Positions 32,781 through 42,828 of a DNA stretch of 64,000 bases are shown here, one piece after another (the stretch's first letter is position 1; each line of letters starts with the position of its first letter). The translations under genes were made by a program, and so were the position numbers. This DNA comes from Hymenobacter psychrotolerans DSM 18569. GTDB lineage: Bacteria; Bacteroidota; Bacteroidia; Cytophagales; Hymenobacteraceae. The notes beneath the pieces were generated by a model. The model saw nothing but the letters and a program-made list of their open reading frames with translations, ran no database searches and had not been told where the DNA came from. Where the stretch lies: NCBI RefSeq assembly GCF_900142395.1, contig NZ_FRAS01000001.1, forward strand, positions 372,001 to 436,000. Reading direction: 5' to 3'.

Positions 32781-35006
32781 TTAGAGGTTTTTGAGCACGA
32801 AATCGGTCATCTGGCGGTAGAGGTGCAGGCGGGTGTTGCCGCCGTAGATGCCGTGGTTGCGGTTGGGGTAGTAGAGGGTCTGGTAGTCCTTGTTGGCCTT
32901 GATCATGGCGTCGGTGAAGGCTACGGCGTTCTGGAAATGTACGTTGTCGTCGCCGGTGCCGTGCACGAGCAGGAGCTTGCCTTTGAGCTTGTCGGCGTGC
33001 TGCACGGGCGAGTTGTCGTCGTAGCCGGCGGGGTTTTCCTGGGGCGTTTTGAGGAACCGCTCAGTGTAGACGGTGTCGTAGTAGCGCCAGTTGGTGACGG
33101 GGGCCACGGAGATGCCCATTTTGAAGACGTCGGCGTTTTTGGTGAGGGCCAGGGCGGTCATGTAGCCGCCGAAGCTCCAGCCCCAGATGCCGATGCGGCT
33201 CTTATCGACGTAGGGCAGCGTGGCCAGGTAGCGGGCGGCGGCGGCCTGGTCGTCGGTTTCGAGTTTGCCGAGGTTGGCGTAGGTGCTTTTCTTGAAGTCG
33301 GAGCCGCGGGCACCGGTGCCGCGGTTGTCCACGCTCACCACGATGTAGCCGTTCTGGGCCAGCAGCTGGTGCCAGAGGTAGTTGGTGAAGGCAATGCCGC
33401 CGCCGGCATCATCTTTCACGGTCTGGGAGCCGGGGCCGCCATACACGTACATCAGCACGGGGTATTTCTTGCTGGCATCGAAGTTGGCGGGCTTGAGCAC
33501 GGAGGCGTTCAGCTCGACGCCTTCGGCCGTTTTGAAGTTGATGAACTCCAGCTTGCCGAGGTTGTAGTCGCCGAGCTTCTGGCGCAGCCTGGCGTTATCT
33601 TCCAGGGTTTTCACCAGCTTGCCGTCCTGGCCGTTGCGCAGGCTGACGACCTGGGGCTGGCCGGCTTCGGAGTGGTAGTTGAGGAAGTAGCGCGTGTCGG
33701 CGCTCATGTTGACGGTGTTGTTGCCGCCGCCCGCTTCGCCGAGGCGGGTTTTGCCTTTGCCTTTCAGATCGACGCGGTAGAGGTGGCGCTGCAGCGGGGA
33801 GGCTTCGGTGCTGGTGAAGTACACGAGGCCTTTTTTCTCGTCGAACCCGTTGATTTCGGTGATTTCCCAGTTGCCTTTGGTGAGCTGGCGCACCAGCTTG
33901 CCGCTCATGTTGTAGAGGTAGAGGTGGCGGTAGCCGTCCTTTTCGCTGGTGAACAGGAACTCCTTGCCGCCGGCCAGGTAGCGCACATCGTCGGTGATGT
34001 CGACGTAGGCCTTGTCGGTGTCGGTCAGCACGACGTTGCTTTGGCCGGTTTTGGCGTTGGCGTGCAGGATTTCGAGCTTGTTCTGCAGGCGGTTGAGGCG
34101 CTGAATGCTGAGCAGCTCGGGGGTCTGGGTCCAGAGGATGCGCGGAATGTACTGGTCGGTTTCGGCGCCCACGTCCATTTTGGTGGATTTGCCGGCCGCT
34201 ACATCATAAGCCGAAATGCTGACGATGGAGTTTTTCTCGCCGGCCTTGGGGTATTTGTAGCGGTAGTCTTTGGGGTAGAGCGGGCCCCACTCCTGCATGT
34301 TGTACTCGGGCACCTGGCTTTCGTCGAAGGTGTAGTAGGCCACGTAGCGCGAATCGGGCGACCATTGGAAGCCCTGCGCAAACGAGAATTCCTCCTCGTA
34401 GACCCAGTCGGTGCCGCCGTTGATGATTTTATTGATAGCGCCGTCCGTGGTGATGGCCGTTTCCTGCATCGTGGCCAGGTCCGTCACGAACAGGTTGTTG
34501 TCGCGCACGAAGGCGACGCGCCTGCCATCGGGCGAGAAGGTGGCGTAGAGCTGCTTGCCGGCGGCTTTGCTCAGGGGCGTGAGCTGCCTGGTCTGGCGGT
34601 TGTAGATGTAGAACGTGGACTTGCTGGAGCGGCGGTAGATGGCCTCGGTGCCGGTGCTGAACAGGATCTGCTGCTCATCGGCGTTGAAGTTGTAGCCATC
34701 GACGGGCAGCGGCTTGTCCTGGCCGGGCAGCTTGAGGTCGGCGGCGGCCACGAGCGTCTGCACGGCCTGGCCGGTCGTTACGTCGTGCTGCACGAGGCTG
34801 CCCTGGTCGAGCGAGGAGTAGTAGCGCCCGTCCTTCATCCAGTTGAAGCCGGGCACCGATTTGGCCGAAAACGTGCCTTTCTGCCAGATATCTTCGAGGG
34901 TGAGGTTTTGTTTTTGCTGGGCCTGGGTGGTAGTCAGCAGGGCCGGAACCAGCGCGGGGCCGGCAGTGGCCAGCCACAGGGCCAGCCCAAAAGAGCGGAA
35001 TTTCAT
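32781..35006 (-). CDS. Dipeptidyl peptidase IV-type serine peptidase (S9B)
   Basis: 741 residues from ATG 35006, with a signal peptide cleaved near TTQAQ. Residues 40-480 form a beta-propeller with DPP IV landmarks such as FVRDNNLFV and DWVYEEEF, whose Glu pair binds the substrate N-terminus. The C-terminal alpha/beta hydrolase carries the triad S611 (GWSFGGYM), D686 (TGDDNVHF) and H718 (RNHGIYGG), spaced as in human DPP IV. It should remove Xaa-Pro dipeptides in the periplasm. The frame remains open upstream of 35006, but those residues are not peptidase-like. The hairpin at 32652-32732 follows. Confidence 0.95.
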   Translation of the reverse strand: MKFRSFGLALWLATAGPALVPALLTTTQAQQKQNLTLEDIWQKGTFSAKSVPGFNWMKDGRYYSSLDQGSLVQHDVTTGQAVQTLVAAADLKLPGQDKPLPVDGYNFNADEQQILFSTGTEAIYRRSSKSTFYIYNRQTRQLTPLSKAAGKQLYATFSPDGRRVAFVRDNNLFVTDLATMQETAITTDGAINKIINGGTDWVYEEEFSFAQGFQWSPDSRYVAYYTFDESQVPEYNMQEWGPLYPKDYRYKYPKAGEKNSIVSISAYDVAAGKSTKMDVGAETDQYIPRILWTQTPELLSIQRLNRLQNKLEILHANAKTGQSNVVLTDTDKAYVDITDDVRYLAGGKEFLFTSEKDGYRHLYLYNMSGKLVRQLTKGNWEITEINGFDEKKGLVYFTSTEASPLQRHLYRVDLKGKGKTRLGEAGGGNNTVNMSADTRYFLNYHSEAGQPQVVSLRNGQDGKLVKTLEDNARLRQKLGDYNLGKLEFINFKTAEGVELNASVLKPANFDASKKYPVLMYVYGGPGSQTVKDDAGGGIAFTNYLWHQLLAQNGYIVVSVDNRGTGARGSDFKKSTYANLGKLETDDQAAAARYLATLPYVDKSRIGIWGWSFGGYMTALALTKNADVFKMGISVAPVTNWRYYDTVYTERFLKTPQENPAGYDDNSPVQHADKLKGKLLLVHGTGDDNVHFQNAVAFTDAMIKANKDYQTLYYPNRNHGIYGGNTRLHLYRQMTDFVLKNL

Positions 35007-35135
35007 GCGAGGCAAGGAAAATGACGGAGGCAATGGAGTCGTTAAGGTAGGTAATGCCGCCTGCATGGTTGCACGGCGGCCGGCGGAAAGGCTGTCTTCC
35101 ACATCCGGCCCGAAACTCCGACCTTTACCGAACCT

Positions 35136-36104
35136 ATGCGTCTTCGCCTGCTTCTTTTGTTTCTTTTTCCGGTGGTGCTGGCCGGCTGCAACCCCGACCC
35201 CAACCCCGGTCCGCGCATCGATTTGGTGGGCAGCACGGCGCCGCCCTTTATTTCGTCGAACCGCCAGAGCAGCCTGCCGGCCGACACGTTTACGACGCGG
35301 GTGTTTGCGGAAGCGCGCGACAATGTGAATGGCCCGGCTCTCACGCGGCTGCGCATCACGGTCGACTACACGCCCACCCGCAACCCGTACACCTACCCTG
35401 TCGCTACGGCTTTTGATCCAAACCTGGTGCCGAAGGAAAACCAGCCGCTGGTATTTCTGGACTCTGTGCTGGCGCCTGGCCAGCGGGCCATTGCGTTTCA
35501 GTACAGAGCCGTGACACGCAGCACCACCGGGCGCGAGCGGTGGACGTTTCAGGTGGAGGACGTGGAAGGCCGCAGCAGCCAGCGCGGCTACCAGCTCACG
35601 CTCCGCAACACCGACTCGGCCCAGGTTTTCCACCGCTACCCGATGCGCCTGCAAGCGCCGCGCGCCCGCACCTCGCGCAGCTTCGCCATGCTGTCGTCGG
35701 GCATCGTGCTGCCGGCGTTTGCGGTAGGCTCCTCCCCCAGCCAGACTGCCAACCGCGACTCCATCGACCTGGTCTACCAGCCTATCACCGGCGGACAAGC
35801 CGGCCTGGCTGCCCCCGCCGACCCCACAGTTACGCTTACGGGCTGGCTCCGGAAACGCGCCACCGAGTTTCGCCGCACCAGCCTGAATGCTACTGATTTC
35901 GGCAACACCGATACCGTTCCGGAGCTGCAGGCGGCCTTCGATGCGGGCACGGCCTTCACGCCCAGCACCCGCACCGGCTCACTTTCCAAAGCCCAGGTGG
36001 TGGCTTTCCGCACGACGACCGGCAAAACCGGCCTCTTGCTGGTTGAGGACTTTGCAACGGCGCCGGTCCCCGCCATTCTCATGCAGGTGCGCGTCACCAA
36101 GTAG
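35136..36104 (+). CDS. Unidentified lipoprotein
   Basis: 322 residues. Signal peptide MRLRLLLLFLFPVVLAGC with Cys18 as the lipid attachment site. The mature protein is beta-rich: an N-terminal half (residues 25-160) with TFTTRVFAEARDNVNGPALTRLRI and an Ig-like ERWTFQVEDVEGRSSQRGYQL, and a C-terminal half without recognised motifs. No catalytic residues stand out. It is divergent from the DPP IV gene (129 bp between starts) and ends at a bidirectional terminator. Confidence 0.75.
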   Translation: MRLRLLLLFLFPVVLAGCNPDPNPGPRIDLVGSTAPPFISSNRQSSLPADTFTTRVFAEARDNVNGPALTRLRITVDYTPTRNPYTYPVATAFDPNLVPKENQPLVFLDSVLAPGQRAIAFQYRAVTRSTTGRERWTFQVEDVEGRSSQRGYQLTLRNTDSAQVFHRYPMRLQAPRARTSRSFAMLSSGIVLPAFAVGSSPSQTANRDSIDLVYQPITGGQAGLAAPADPTVTLTGWLRKRATEFRRTSLNATDFGNTDTVPELQAAFDAGTAFTPSTRTGSLSKAQVVAFRTTTGKTGLLLVEDFATAPVPAILMQVRVTK

Positions 36105-36125
36105 ACTATAGCAGTTTGTCCCATG

Positions 36126-36155
36126 AAAAAGGCCGCTCCTGGGAGCGGCCTTTTT
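36126..36155. terminator. Bidirectional intrinsic terminator
   Basis: AAAAAGGCCGCTCC pairs perfectly with GGAGCGGCCTTTTT around a 2-base centre. It lies between the ends of the lipoprotein gene (36104) and the FadL-like gene (36186). Confidence 0.9.
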
Positions 36156-36185
36156 CAGTAGGAAGCTGAATCAGCTAACTGGAGC

Positions 36186-37739
36186 CTAGAACAGGAAACC
36201 AGCCGTGACAGTGGTGGTGTACTTGCTGCCTTCGATGTTAACCACCGGCGTGGCTCCGGCCTCACTGAGGGTGTAGGGGCTGTAGAACCGCTTGCTGGTG
36301 CCGTAGACGGCGGCGGCATCCAGGAAGAAGTTTTTCTGGCGCAGCCCTACCCCACCGGTGAAGAAGTTCTGGGTGCGGTCGAAATCGTTCTGCTTGTAGG
36401 CGTCGCCGTAGCGGGCATAGCCGGCCCGCACCCGGAAGATGTCGAAGCGCAGCTCGCCGCCCACCCGCAGGTTCACGGCCGAGGTGTAGAGGCTGCGCAC
36501 GGCGTCGTTGCTGGCGCTGAAGTCGTAGTCGGTGCCGCCTACCAGGTCGTTGCTATTGTCGTTGTCGAGGCGGGCCTTGCTGTAGTTGAGATACTCCACG
36601 TCGCCGCTCAGGAAGCCGTATTTCCCGATTACAACCGCTACGCCCCCCGTTGCTTTGAAGGGCGTCGTCAGGGTGTAGTCGAATTCGCCGGGGCTGGAGG
36701 TGGCGGTGCGGCTGGTGTAGCTCTGCCCATCCACGACCAGCGGCCGGTCGAAAGTGGCGCTGAGGCTGGAACTGTAGCTTTCCGTCAGGCGCATCCAGGT
36801 GGGAGTCTGCACGGCGGCGCTTACCCGCACAGCATCGTTGATGCGGTAGATGGCGCCCACCCGCAGGTTGATGCCGCTGCCCCGGGTTTCCAGTACCTCC
36901 CGGTAGTTGAGGCTGTTGAAGGCCGTGCTGCCATCGGGCTGAGCTTCGGAGGCCGTAATTACGCTCGTGGAATTGTAGCGCGAACTCACGATACCAATGG
37001 CTCCGCCCAGGTACAGCCGGTCGCGGTAGCTGGCGCCGTAGCCGAAGTCAAACTGCGTCTGGGAGCCGGTGGTCAGCACCGTTTCTTCCTGCTGCAGCTG
37101 GCCGGTGTTCTCAAAAGTTTCTGCTAGCCCCAGCACTTCAACATTGCTTCCGTTTGGTCCAGGGACTGTAAAAGGATTCGTGAGAAAAGCACCATACGCC
37201 AGTCCATCCAGATTATAGAATCCGTTAATGTACTGGTCATCGGCGTTAGCTACACTAATCTTGGGGTCATTAAACCTTTGTAAAATGTCTTGGTTTTGGC
37301 CCGGCGTACCTCGGTAGCGGAACCGCTGGTTGTAGTCGTTGAGGCGGTTGAGGCCGATGGCGAAGGTTCCGTTGCGCCAGTCGCTGCCATCCGAGTCGGG
37401 CCGGCGGTTCACGAAGGCAGCGCCCAGGCTGGCTACATGCAGGCTGTTGCGCGAGTCGGAGGTGGTGGTGCCAAAAGCCTTGCTGTCGGTGCTGCCCAGG
37501 CCCAGGCCGGGCGTGAAGCTGAACTCGGAGCGCTGATAGAGGCCCAGGCCGGCCGGGTTGGTTACGAGGCTGCTGAGGTCGGCTCCTACCGCCGAACTGG
37601 CACCACCGATACCCAGGGTGCGCGCGGTGCCGCTGGGCTGGGTCTGCGAAAAGCGCAGCGCATCTACTTCGTATTGGGCAAAGCCGTAGCTAGCCTGGCC
37701 CATAAAGGCCAGCGCAAGCCAGTATTTAACGTTTTTCAT
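36186..37739 (-). CDS. FadL/OMPP1-family outer-membrane transporter
   Basis: 517 residues. After the signal peptide (ending SYGFAQ) the N-terminal hatch has DALRFSQTQPSGTARTLGIGGASSAVGADLSSLVTNPAGLGLY, with the NPAG motif typical of FadL/TodX proteins. The rest is a beta-barrel with alternating aromatic strands, ending in an outer-membrane TAGFLF. Members move hydrophobic compounds across the outer membrane; the cargo here is unknown. The start is 62 bases from the end of the next upstream gene on the same strand, so co-transcription is possible. Confidence 0.85.
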   Translation of the reverse strand: MKNVKYWLALAFMGQASYGFAQYEVDALRFSQTQPSGTARTLGIGGASSAVGADLSSLVTNPAGLGLYQRSEFSFTPGLGLGSTDSKAFGTTTSDSRNSLHVASLGAAFVNRRPDSDGSDWRNGTFAIGLNRLNDYNQRFRYRGTPGQNQDILQRFNDPKISVANADDQYINGFYNLDGLAYGAFLTNPFTVPGPNGSNVEVLGLAETFENTGQLQQEETVLTTGSQTQFDFGYGASYRDRLYLGGAIGIVSSRYNSTSVITASEAQPDGSTAFNSLNYREVLETRGSGINLRVGAIYRINDAVRVSAAVQTPTWMRLTESYSSSLSATFDRPLVVDGQSYTSRTATSSPGEFDYTLTTPFKATGGVAVVIGKYGFLSGDVEYLNYSKARLDNDNSNDLVGGTDYDFSASNDAVRSLYTSAVNLRVGGELRFDIFRVRAGYARYGDAYKQNDFDRTQNFFTGGVGLRQKNFFLDAAAVYGTSKRFYSPYTLSEAGATPVVNIEGSKYTTTVTAGFLF

Positions 37740-37800
37740 CTGAGGATGGGAAGGCGGCCGCCGGGCGGCCTGTCACAGATAGTCTTCTAAAAAAGCAGGC

Positions 37801-39147
37801 TTAGTTGACGCGGCCACGGCCGCCTCCTCCGCCACCGCCACTGCTCCGGCCACCGCCGCCGCCCATATTAGCGGGAGGCGAGTAGCTGCGGGAAGGCTGC
37901 TCAAACGAGCGGCTGGGCTGCTCGTAGCTACGCTGCGCAGGGGCCTCAAACGTACGCTGGCGGCGTACTGGCTGGTCGGCAGTCTGGCCGCCGCCACTTT
38001 GCGGCGTGCTGGGCGTGAAGATGCTCCGGCTGCGGCGCGGCTGCGAGTAGTCGGAGGAAGCTGGTGCCGACTGCGAGCCGGTAGCAGCATCAGGTGCTAC
38101 GCGCCAGCGGCGCCCTTCCCCCCCGGCGCGGCCAGGAGCGGTAGCATCGCCGGTGGCAGCAGCGTCCTGCTGCGGCTGGTAGCGGGTGTTAGGAGCTTTC
38201 TGCGTAGGGCTGCCCGCGCCGGGCGCCTGGTCGGCCACCTGCATGTCGCGGCTGCCGCGCACGGCTGGCTTTTCCGTGGCTCCGGGCACGGCCTCGGCCG
38301 AGCGGATATTGCCGCGCGTGGTAGGCGCAGGAGTTGAGCCTACAACACCGCCGGTAGGAGCAGTAGTACCGCCGGGCGCCACTACACCGCCCTGGTTTAC
38401 GCGGCCCCGGCCACCTGGGGTAGAAGTAGCCGTGTTGGCACGGCCGGTGGAGGTTGCCTCGGCGCTGCGGCCGCTACGCGGGCCATAACGCACGTTGCGC
38501 ACCGTGCCGCCGCCACCTACTACACCATAGCCACCGGCGCCGTAGTAGCTGCCATACCCGCCATAGCCATAGCCGCCGTAGCCACCGCCGTACAGGCCAC
38601 TGTAGTAGCCGTCATAGAAGCCGCGGCCGTAGCCTCCGCCCCAACGGTTCCAGCCCCAGGGACGGCCCCAGCCGAAGCCAATGTTGATGTTCACGTAGCT
38701 GCCCCCGTAGAAGCTCGGTCCCCAGAACGGGTCGTAGCCGCCGTAGTAGCTGGGCCCCCAGGCCGAGTAGTAGCCGGGGCCGCCGTACCAGAAGGGGTCG
38801 GCATAGATGAAGTCGTTGTAGCCGTAGCCGAAGCCACGGTAGTAGGGCTGGTGAAAGCGCCGAATGCGCGACGAATACGTGTAACCTTCGTCATAATACT
38901 CGGTACCGCCCGACGAAGCGGAGGCGCTGCCTTCGCCGGCATAGTCCGGGTTGGTGAGCTCGTCGCCGGTGGTAGTTTCGGCCGCCGATGAGCGGGAAGC
39001 TACCGGCCGGGCATTCTGCGTGGTGCGGTCCTGGGAAGAATAATAAACGCCGTCGTTTTCCGTGGAGGAAATAGCAGCGGTGCCGGCACACCCACCCAGC
39101 GCAAGCAGGGAGAGGGCGGGCAATAGAGTGGGAAGGAAATTTTTCAT
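37801..39147 (-). CDS. Low-complexity Gly/Tyr-rich lipoprotein
   Basis: 448 residues from ATG 39147. Lipobox LLALGGC. Three parts can be seen: residues 20-100 polar; 100-220 extremely rich in Gly, Tyr, Trp and Phe (YRGFGYGYNDFIYADPFWYG and many YGG/GYG steps); 220-448 rich in Arg, Ser, Gln, Pro and Thr, ending in a (R)SSGGGGGGGRGRVN tail. No catalytic domain is present. Similar secreted Gly/Tyr-rich proteins are common in Hymenobacter, and a surface or matrix role is a guess. It may share a transcript with the FadL-like gene 61 bp downstream. Confidence 0.75.
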   Translation of the reverse strand: MKNFLPTLLPALSLLALGGCAGTAAISSTENDGVYYSSQDRTTQNARPVASRSSAAETTTGDELTNPDYAGEGSASASSGGTEYYDEGYTYSSRIRRFHQPYYRGFGYGYNDFIYADPFWYGGPGYYSAWGPSYYGGYDPFWGPSFYGGSYVNINIGFGWGRPWGWNRWGGGYGRGFYDGYYSGLYGGGYGGYGYGGYGSYYGAGGYGVVGGGGTVRNVRYGPRSGRSAEATSTGRANTATSTPGGRGRVNQGGVVAPGGTTAPTGGVVGSTPAPTTRGNIRSAEAVPGATEKPAVRGSRDMQVADQAPGAGSPTQKAPNTRYQPQQDAAATGDATAPGRAGGEGRRWRVAPDAATGSQSAPASSDYSQPRRSRSIFTPSTPQSGGGQTADQPVRRQRTFEAPAQRSYEQPSRSFEQPSRSYSPPANMGGGGGRSSGGGGGGGRGRVN

Positions 39148-39328
39148 GGCGGCTAACACGGAAAGAAGGCGGGCAAAAGGAAAGAGCGGCATCTATGCCA
39201 GAGGGTTGCCTGAACTAGCAGACGGACAGTGGCGGAAGGCTCCGGTTTAATAACGTAATTTGACCCCGAAACGGTGCCGGATTTCCTAACGCAAATCTTA
39301 GGCCAAACCCGGAACTTTTTCCACTTAC

Positions 39329-39336
39329 CAAAGATA
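39329..39336 (-). promoter_or_regulatory. Possible promoter -7 element for the Gly/Tyr-rich lipoprotein
   Basis: The minus strand reads TATCTTTG, a full consensus match, but it lies 181 bases from the ATG at 39147 and 9 bases from the divergent proS start. A long leader would be implied, so this could be chance. Confidence 0.35.
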
Positions 39337-39344
39337 CCTGAAAC

Positions 39345-40820
39345 ATGAGCAAAAGTTTGCCCAAGCGGAGCGAAGATTATTCCCTGTGGTACAATGAGTT
39401 GGTGAAGCGCGCGGGGCTGGCCGAAAACTCCGCGGTGCGGGGCTGTATGGTCATCAAGCCCTATGGCTATGCCATCTGGGAGAAGATGCAGCGCACCCTG
39501 GACGATATGTTCAAGCGCACTGGCCATCAGAACGCATATTTCCCGCTTTTTGTCCCCAAAAGCCTGTTCGAAGCGGAGGAAAAAAACGCGGAAGGATTTG
39601 CCAAGGAATGCGCCGTTGTAACGCACTACCGCCTGCAGACCGACCCCGACAACCCGGGCAAGCTGCGCGTAGACCCGAATGCCAAGCTGGAGGAAGAGCT
39701 GGTAGTGCGCCCCACGTCGGAGGCCATCATCTGGAGCACGTATAAAGGCTGGATCCAGAGCTACCGCGACCTGCCGCTGCTCATCAACCAGTGGGCCAAC
39801 GTGGTACGCTGGGAAATGCGCACCCGCCTGTTTCTGCGCACCGCCGAGTTTTTGTGGCAGGAAGGCCACACGGCGCACGCCACCGCCGAAGAAGCCGTAG
39901 CCGAAACCCGCCAGATGCTGGAGGTATACGCGCAGTTTGCCGAGGAATGGATGGCGCTGCCCGTCGTGAAAGGCGTTAAGACTGAAAACGAGCGGTTTGC
40001 CGGCGCCGAAGACACCTATTGCATCGAAGGGCTGATGCAGGACGGCAAGGCGCTGCAGGCCGGCACCTCCCACTTCCTGGGCCAGAACTTCGCCAAGGCG
40101 TTTGACGTGCAGTTCCAGAGCAAGGAAGGCAACTTGGAGCACGTGTGGGGCACCAGCTGGGGCGTGAGCACGCGCCTGATGGGCGCCCTCGTGATGGCGC
40201 ACTCCGACGACGAAGGCCTGGTGCTGCCGCCCAGGCTGGCGCCCGTTCAGGTGGTGATTGTGCCCATCTACAAAACCGGCCAGCTCGATGAGCTGCTGGA
40301 GCGTATCCGCCCGATGCAAATGGGCTTGATTGAGCGCGGCATTTCGGTGAAGATTGACGACCGGGACACGGAGCGCCCGGGCTACAAGTTTGCCGAGTGG
40401 GAGCTGAAAGGCGTGCCCGTACGCCTGGCCGTAGGTATGCGCGACCTGGACGCCGGCACCGTGGAAGTGGCCCGCCGCGACACCAAGGAGAAGATGAACC
40501 TGCCCCTGGCCGACATCGTGAACAGTGTGGCTACGCTGCTCGACGACATTCAGGCCAACATCTACAGCCGCGCGCTGAAGTTCCGCGAAACGCACACCAC
40601 CCGCGTGGAAACCTACGAAGAGTTCAAGCAGGCGCTGGAAGGCGAAGGAGGCTTCGTGGTAGCCCACTGGGACGGCACTTCCGAAACCGAGGAGCGCATC
40701 AAGGAGGAAACCAAAGCCACCATCCGCTGCATCGCGCTGAATGAGCCCGACGAGGACGGCACCTGCGTCCTGACCGGCAAGCCCAGCAAGCGCCGCGTGT
40801 ACTTCGCGCGGGCCTACTAG
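39345..40820 (+). CDS. proS: Prolyl-tRNA synthetase (archaeal/eukaryal type)
   Basis: 491 residues. Charges tRNA-Pro. Class II motifs are visible: motif 1 region [31 protein letters not shown], motif 2 [30 protein letters not shown] followed by [26 protein letters not shown], and motif 3 around [19 protein letters not shown]. The anticodon domain and a C-terminal zinc-binding-like extension ending RVYFARAY mark the ProS type 3 form without the bacterial editing insertion. A perfect terminator follows. Confidence 0.97.
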   Translation: MSKSLPKRSEDYSLWYNELVKRAGLAENSAVRGCMVIKPYGYAIWEKMQRTLDDMFKRTGHQNAYFPLFVPKSLFEAEEKNAEGFAKECAVVTHYRLQTDPDNPGKLRVDPNAKLEEELVVRPTSEAIIWSTYKGWIQSYRDLPLLINQWANVVRWEMRTRLFLRTAEFLWQEGHTAHATAEEAVAETRQMLEVYAQFAEEWMALPVVKGVKTENERFAGAEDTYCIEGLMQDGKALQAGTSHFLGQNFAKAFDVQFQSKEGNLEHVWGTSWGVSTRLMGALVMAHSDDEGLVLPPRLAPVQVVIVPIYKTGQLDELLERIRPMQMGLIERGISVKIDDRDTERPGYKFAEWELKGVPVRLAVGMRDLDAGTVEVARRDTKEKMNLPLADIVNSVATLLDDIQANIYSRALKFRETHTTRVETYEEFKQALEGEGGFVVAHWDGTSETEERIKEETKATIRCIALNEPDEDGTCVLTGKPSKRRVYFARAY

Positions 40821-40834
40821 CACCTGCGGCTAAG

Positions 40835-40881
40835 CACAAAAAAGGCGTCCGGTTACAGTAGCCGGACGCCTTTTTTGTGCG
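40835..40881. terminator. Bidirectional intrinsic terminator
   Basis: A perfect 19-bp stem, GCACAAAAAAGGCGTCCGG with its complement, closes a 9-base loop. The A6/T6 tracts are part of the stem and serve proS and the convergent small gene at 40891. Confidence 0.9.
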
Positions 40882-40890
40882 CAATGGTTT

Positions 40891-41136
40891 CTACCGGGCG
40901 GCCGAAATGGCGGTGGTAAGCTCTTCGTCGGAGAGGCCATCGAGCCAGTTTTTTTCGAGCTCCAGGCGCACGGTCTGGGCGCCGCCGCTGGGCGTGCACA
41001 CCACCGGCACGGCGCCGGAGTCGGTTTCGCTGCGGGCAATGGCTTCTTCGGTGGCGGCGCTTTCTACGGCGGCATAGGCCTGCACGCAGGTCCAGGTGGT
41101 ATTGTGCTGGTCGGTTACTTCGCGTTGTTTCATCAT
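40891..41136 (-). CDS. Small acidic protein of unknown function
   Basis: 81 residues starting at one of two adjacent ATGs (41136 or 41133). The sequence MMKQREVTDQHNTTWTCVQAYAA is followed by an acidic helix (ESAATEEAIARSETD) and a short conserved-looking VPVVCTPSGGAQTVRLELEKNW, ending LSDEELTTAISAAR. No membrane or signal sequence. The codon use is that of the neighbours and the gene shares a proper terminator with proS, which supports it being real. No family recognised. Confidence 0.6.
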   Translation of the reverse strand: MMKQREVTDQHNTTWTCVQAYAAVESAATEEAIARSETDSGAVPVVCTPSGGAQTVRLELEKNWLDGLSDEELTTAISAAR

Positions 41137-41267
41137 GCGCCTCTGATACGCAAAAGCACGGGCCAGGTAGGTACCGGGCCACGGCACCAGGAAAACATAT
41201 AGCCACTTCTCTACCTTTCCTGCGGGCTTTCTGCGTATCTTTTCCTGACCAACTTTCCCTTTCTCCT

Positions 41268-41735
41268 ATGGACTGGCTTACCGTTGCAATGCTTCTGCTT
41301 TTTGGCCTGCTCTTTCTGGCCGCCGAAGTCGTCTTCATTCCGGGCACCACCATTGTGGGGCTGATTGGCTTCGGGCTGCTGGCGGCGGGCGTGTGGTTTG
41401 CGTACCGCGACTTTGGCTCGGCCACCGGTCATATTCTGCTGGTTTCGTCGCTGGCCGTTACGGGCTTGCTGGTCTATATAGGACTCAAGCCCAAGAACAT
41501 GGCCCGCGTCGCCCTCACCGATGTCAACAACTCGCACGTGCGGGATGCCCGCCTCCCCGATGTGCAGCCCGGCACCACGGGCCGCGCTCTGTCGGCGTTG
41601 CGGCCGGCCGGCACGGTGCTCTTCGAGGAAAACCGCCGGGAGGTAACTACCCGCGGCGAGTTTGTGCCAGCCGGCACCGAGGTGCGCGTGCTGCGCATCG
41701 AGCAAAACCGGATTGTGGTGGAAAGTGTGGTATAA
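41268..41735 (+). CDS. NfeD-family membrane protein
   Basis: 155 residues. Two or three membrane helices fill residues 5-72 (LLLFGLLFLAAEVVFIPGTTIVGLIGFGLLAAGVWF then HILLVSSLAVTGLLVYIGL), and the C-terminal 60 residues form an OB-fold (PGTTGRALSALRPAGTVLFEENRREVTTRGEFVPAGTEVRVLRIE). This is the short NfeD form without the ClpP-like protease. NfeD and flotillin genes are usually paired, and floA follows 91 bases later. The proteins act together in membrane microdomains. TATCTTTT near 41237 may be the promoter. Confidence 0.92.
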   Translation: MDWLTVAMLLLFGLLFLAAEVVFIPGTTIVGLIGFGLLAAGVWFAYRDFGSATGHILLVSSLAVTGLLVYIGLKPKNMARVALTDVNNSHVRDARLPDVQPGTTGRALSALRPAGTVLFEENRREVTTRGEFVPAGTEVRVLRIEQNRIVVESVV

Positions 41736-41826
41736 GGCTTAGCTTGTTGCCTTAAGGAGCAGGAATTGCCTGTCACTTCTGATTTTTCACCCAGCGTTGG
41801 CCAGCTCCAATGCTACATCGTGTTCT

Positions 41827-42828
41827 ATGGACTTCCCTCTCTTTCCGCTCATTGTCGGGGCCATTGTTCTGCTGGTCTTTCTGTACTTTTTCCCCATCAG
41901 CCTCTGGATTACGGCGCTGTTTTCGGGGGTGAAGGTCAGCCTGTTTCAGCTGGCGTTTATGCGGGTGCGCAAGGTTCCCCCGTCGCTCATCGTCAACTCG
42001 ATGATTACGAGCACCAAAGCCGGCCTGGAGCTGACTGCCAACGACCTGGAAACGCACTACCTAGCCGGCGGCAACATTCCCAGCGTCATCAAAGCCCTGA
42101 TTTCGGCCGACAAAGCCAACATCCCGCTCACCTTCAAGCAGGCCACTGCCATCGACCTGGCCGGCCGTGACGTGTTTGAGGCCGTAACGACGAGCGTAAA
42201 CCCCAAGGTGATTAACACGCCCAACGTGGCCGCTGTGGCGCAGGACGGGATTCAGCTCATTGCCAAGGCCCGTATCACGGTGCGCGCCAACATCACGCAG
42301 CTGGTAGGCGGCGCCGGCGAAGAAACCATTCTGGCCCGCGTCGGGGAAGGCATCGTGACCAGCATCGGCTCGTCGAAGTCGCACAAGGAGGTGCTCGAAA
42401 ACCCGGACAAGATTTCCAAGCTCGTGCTCAGCAAAGGCCTTGATGCCGGCACTGCCTTCGAAATTCTGTCCATTGATATTGCTGACATCGACATAGGAGA
42501 AAACATCGGGGCCAAGCTGCAGATAGACCAGGCTACCGCCGACCTGAAAGTGGCCGAGGCCAAAGCCGAGGAGCGCCGCGCTATGGCCGTGGCCGTGGAG
42601 CAGGAAAACCGCGCCAAAACCCAGGAAGCCAAAGCCCGTGTGGTAGAAGCCGAAGCCGAAATTCCGAAGGCTATGGCCGAGGCCTTCCGCTCCGGCAACC
42701 TGGGCATTATGGACTACTACAAGATGCGCAACGTGCAGGCCGACACCGACATGCGCGACTCCATTGCCAACCCCGGCAACCAAAGCAGCAGCAGCAAGCC
42801 CGGCCGCGACGAAACGAGGCTGTCGTAG
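41827..42828 (+). CDS. floA: Flotillin-like protein FloA
   Basis: 333 residues from ATG 41827, close to the 331 of Bacillus FloA. A membrane hairpin at residues 5-30 is followed by the PHB/SPFH domain ([26 protein letters not shown] ... [22 protein letters not shown] ... [23 protein letters not shown]) and a long Ala/Glu coiled coil (about 230-290) with [15 protein letters not shown]. It organises membrane microdomains with NfeD. It ends one base before an inverted-repeat element that also contains a strong terminator. Confidence 0.95.
   Translation: MDFPLFPLIVGAIVLLVFLYFFPISLWITALFSGVKVSLFQLAFMRVRKVPPSLIVNSMITSTKAGLELTANDLETHYLAGGNIPSVIKALISADKANIPLTFKQATAIDLAGRDVFEAVTTSVNPKVINTPNVAAVAQDGIQLIAKARITVRANITQLVGGAGEETILARVGEGIVTSIGSSKSHKEVLENPDKISKLVLSKGLDAGTAFEILSIDIADIDIGENIGAKLQIDQATADLKVAEAKAEERRAMAVAVEQENRAKTQEAKARVVEAEAEIPKAMAEAFRSGNLGIMDYYKMRNVQADTDMRDSIANPGNQSSSSKPGRDETRLS

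Noticed and set aside
32724..35024. A 766-codon open frame on the plus strand opposite the DPP IV-type peptidase gene
   Set aside because: Its translation is Val/Gly/Ala-rich without domains and mirrors the GC-ending codons of the peptidase, whose motifs and triad are unmistakable on the minus strand.
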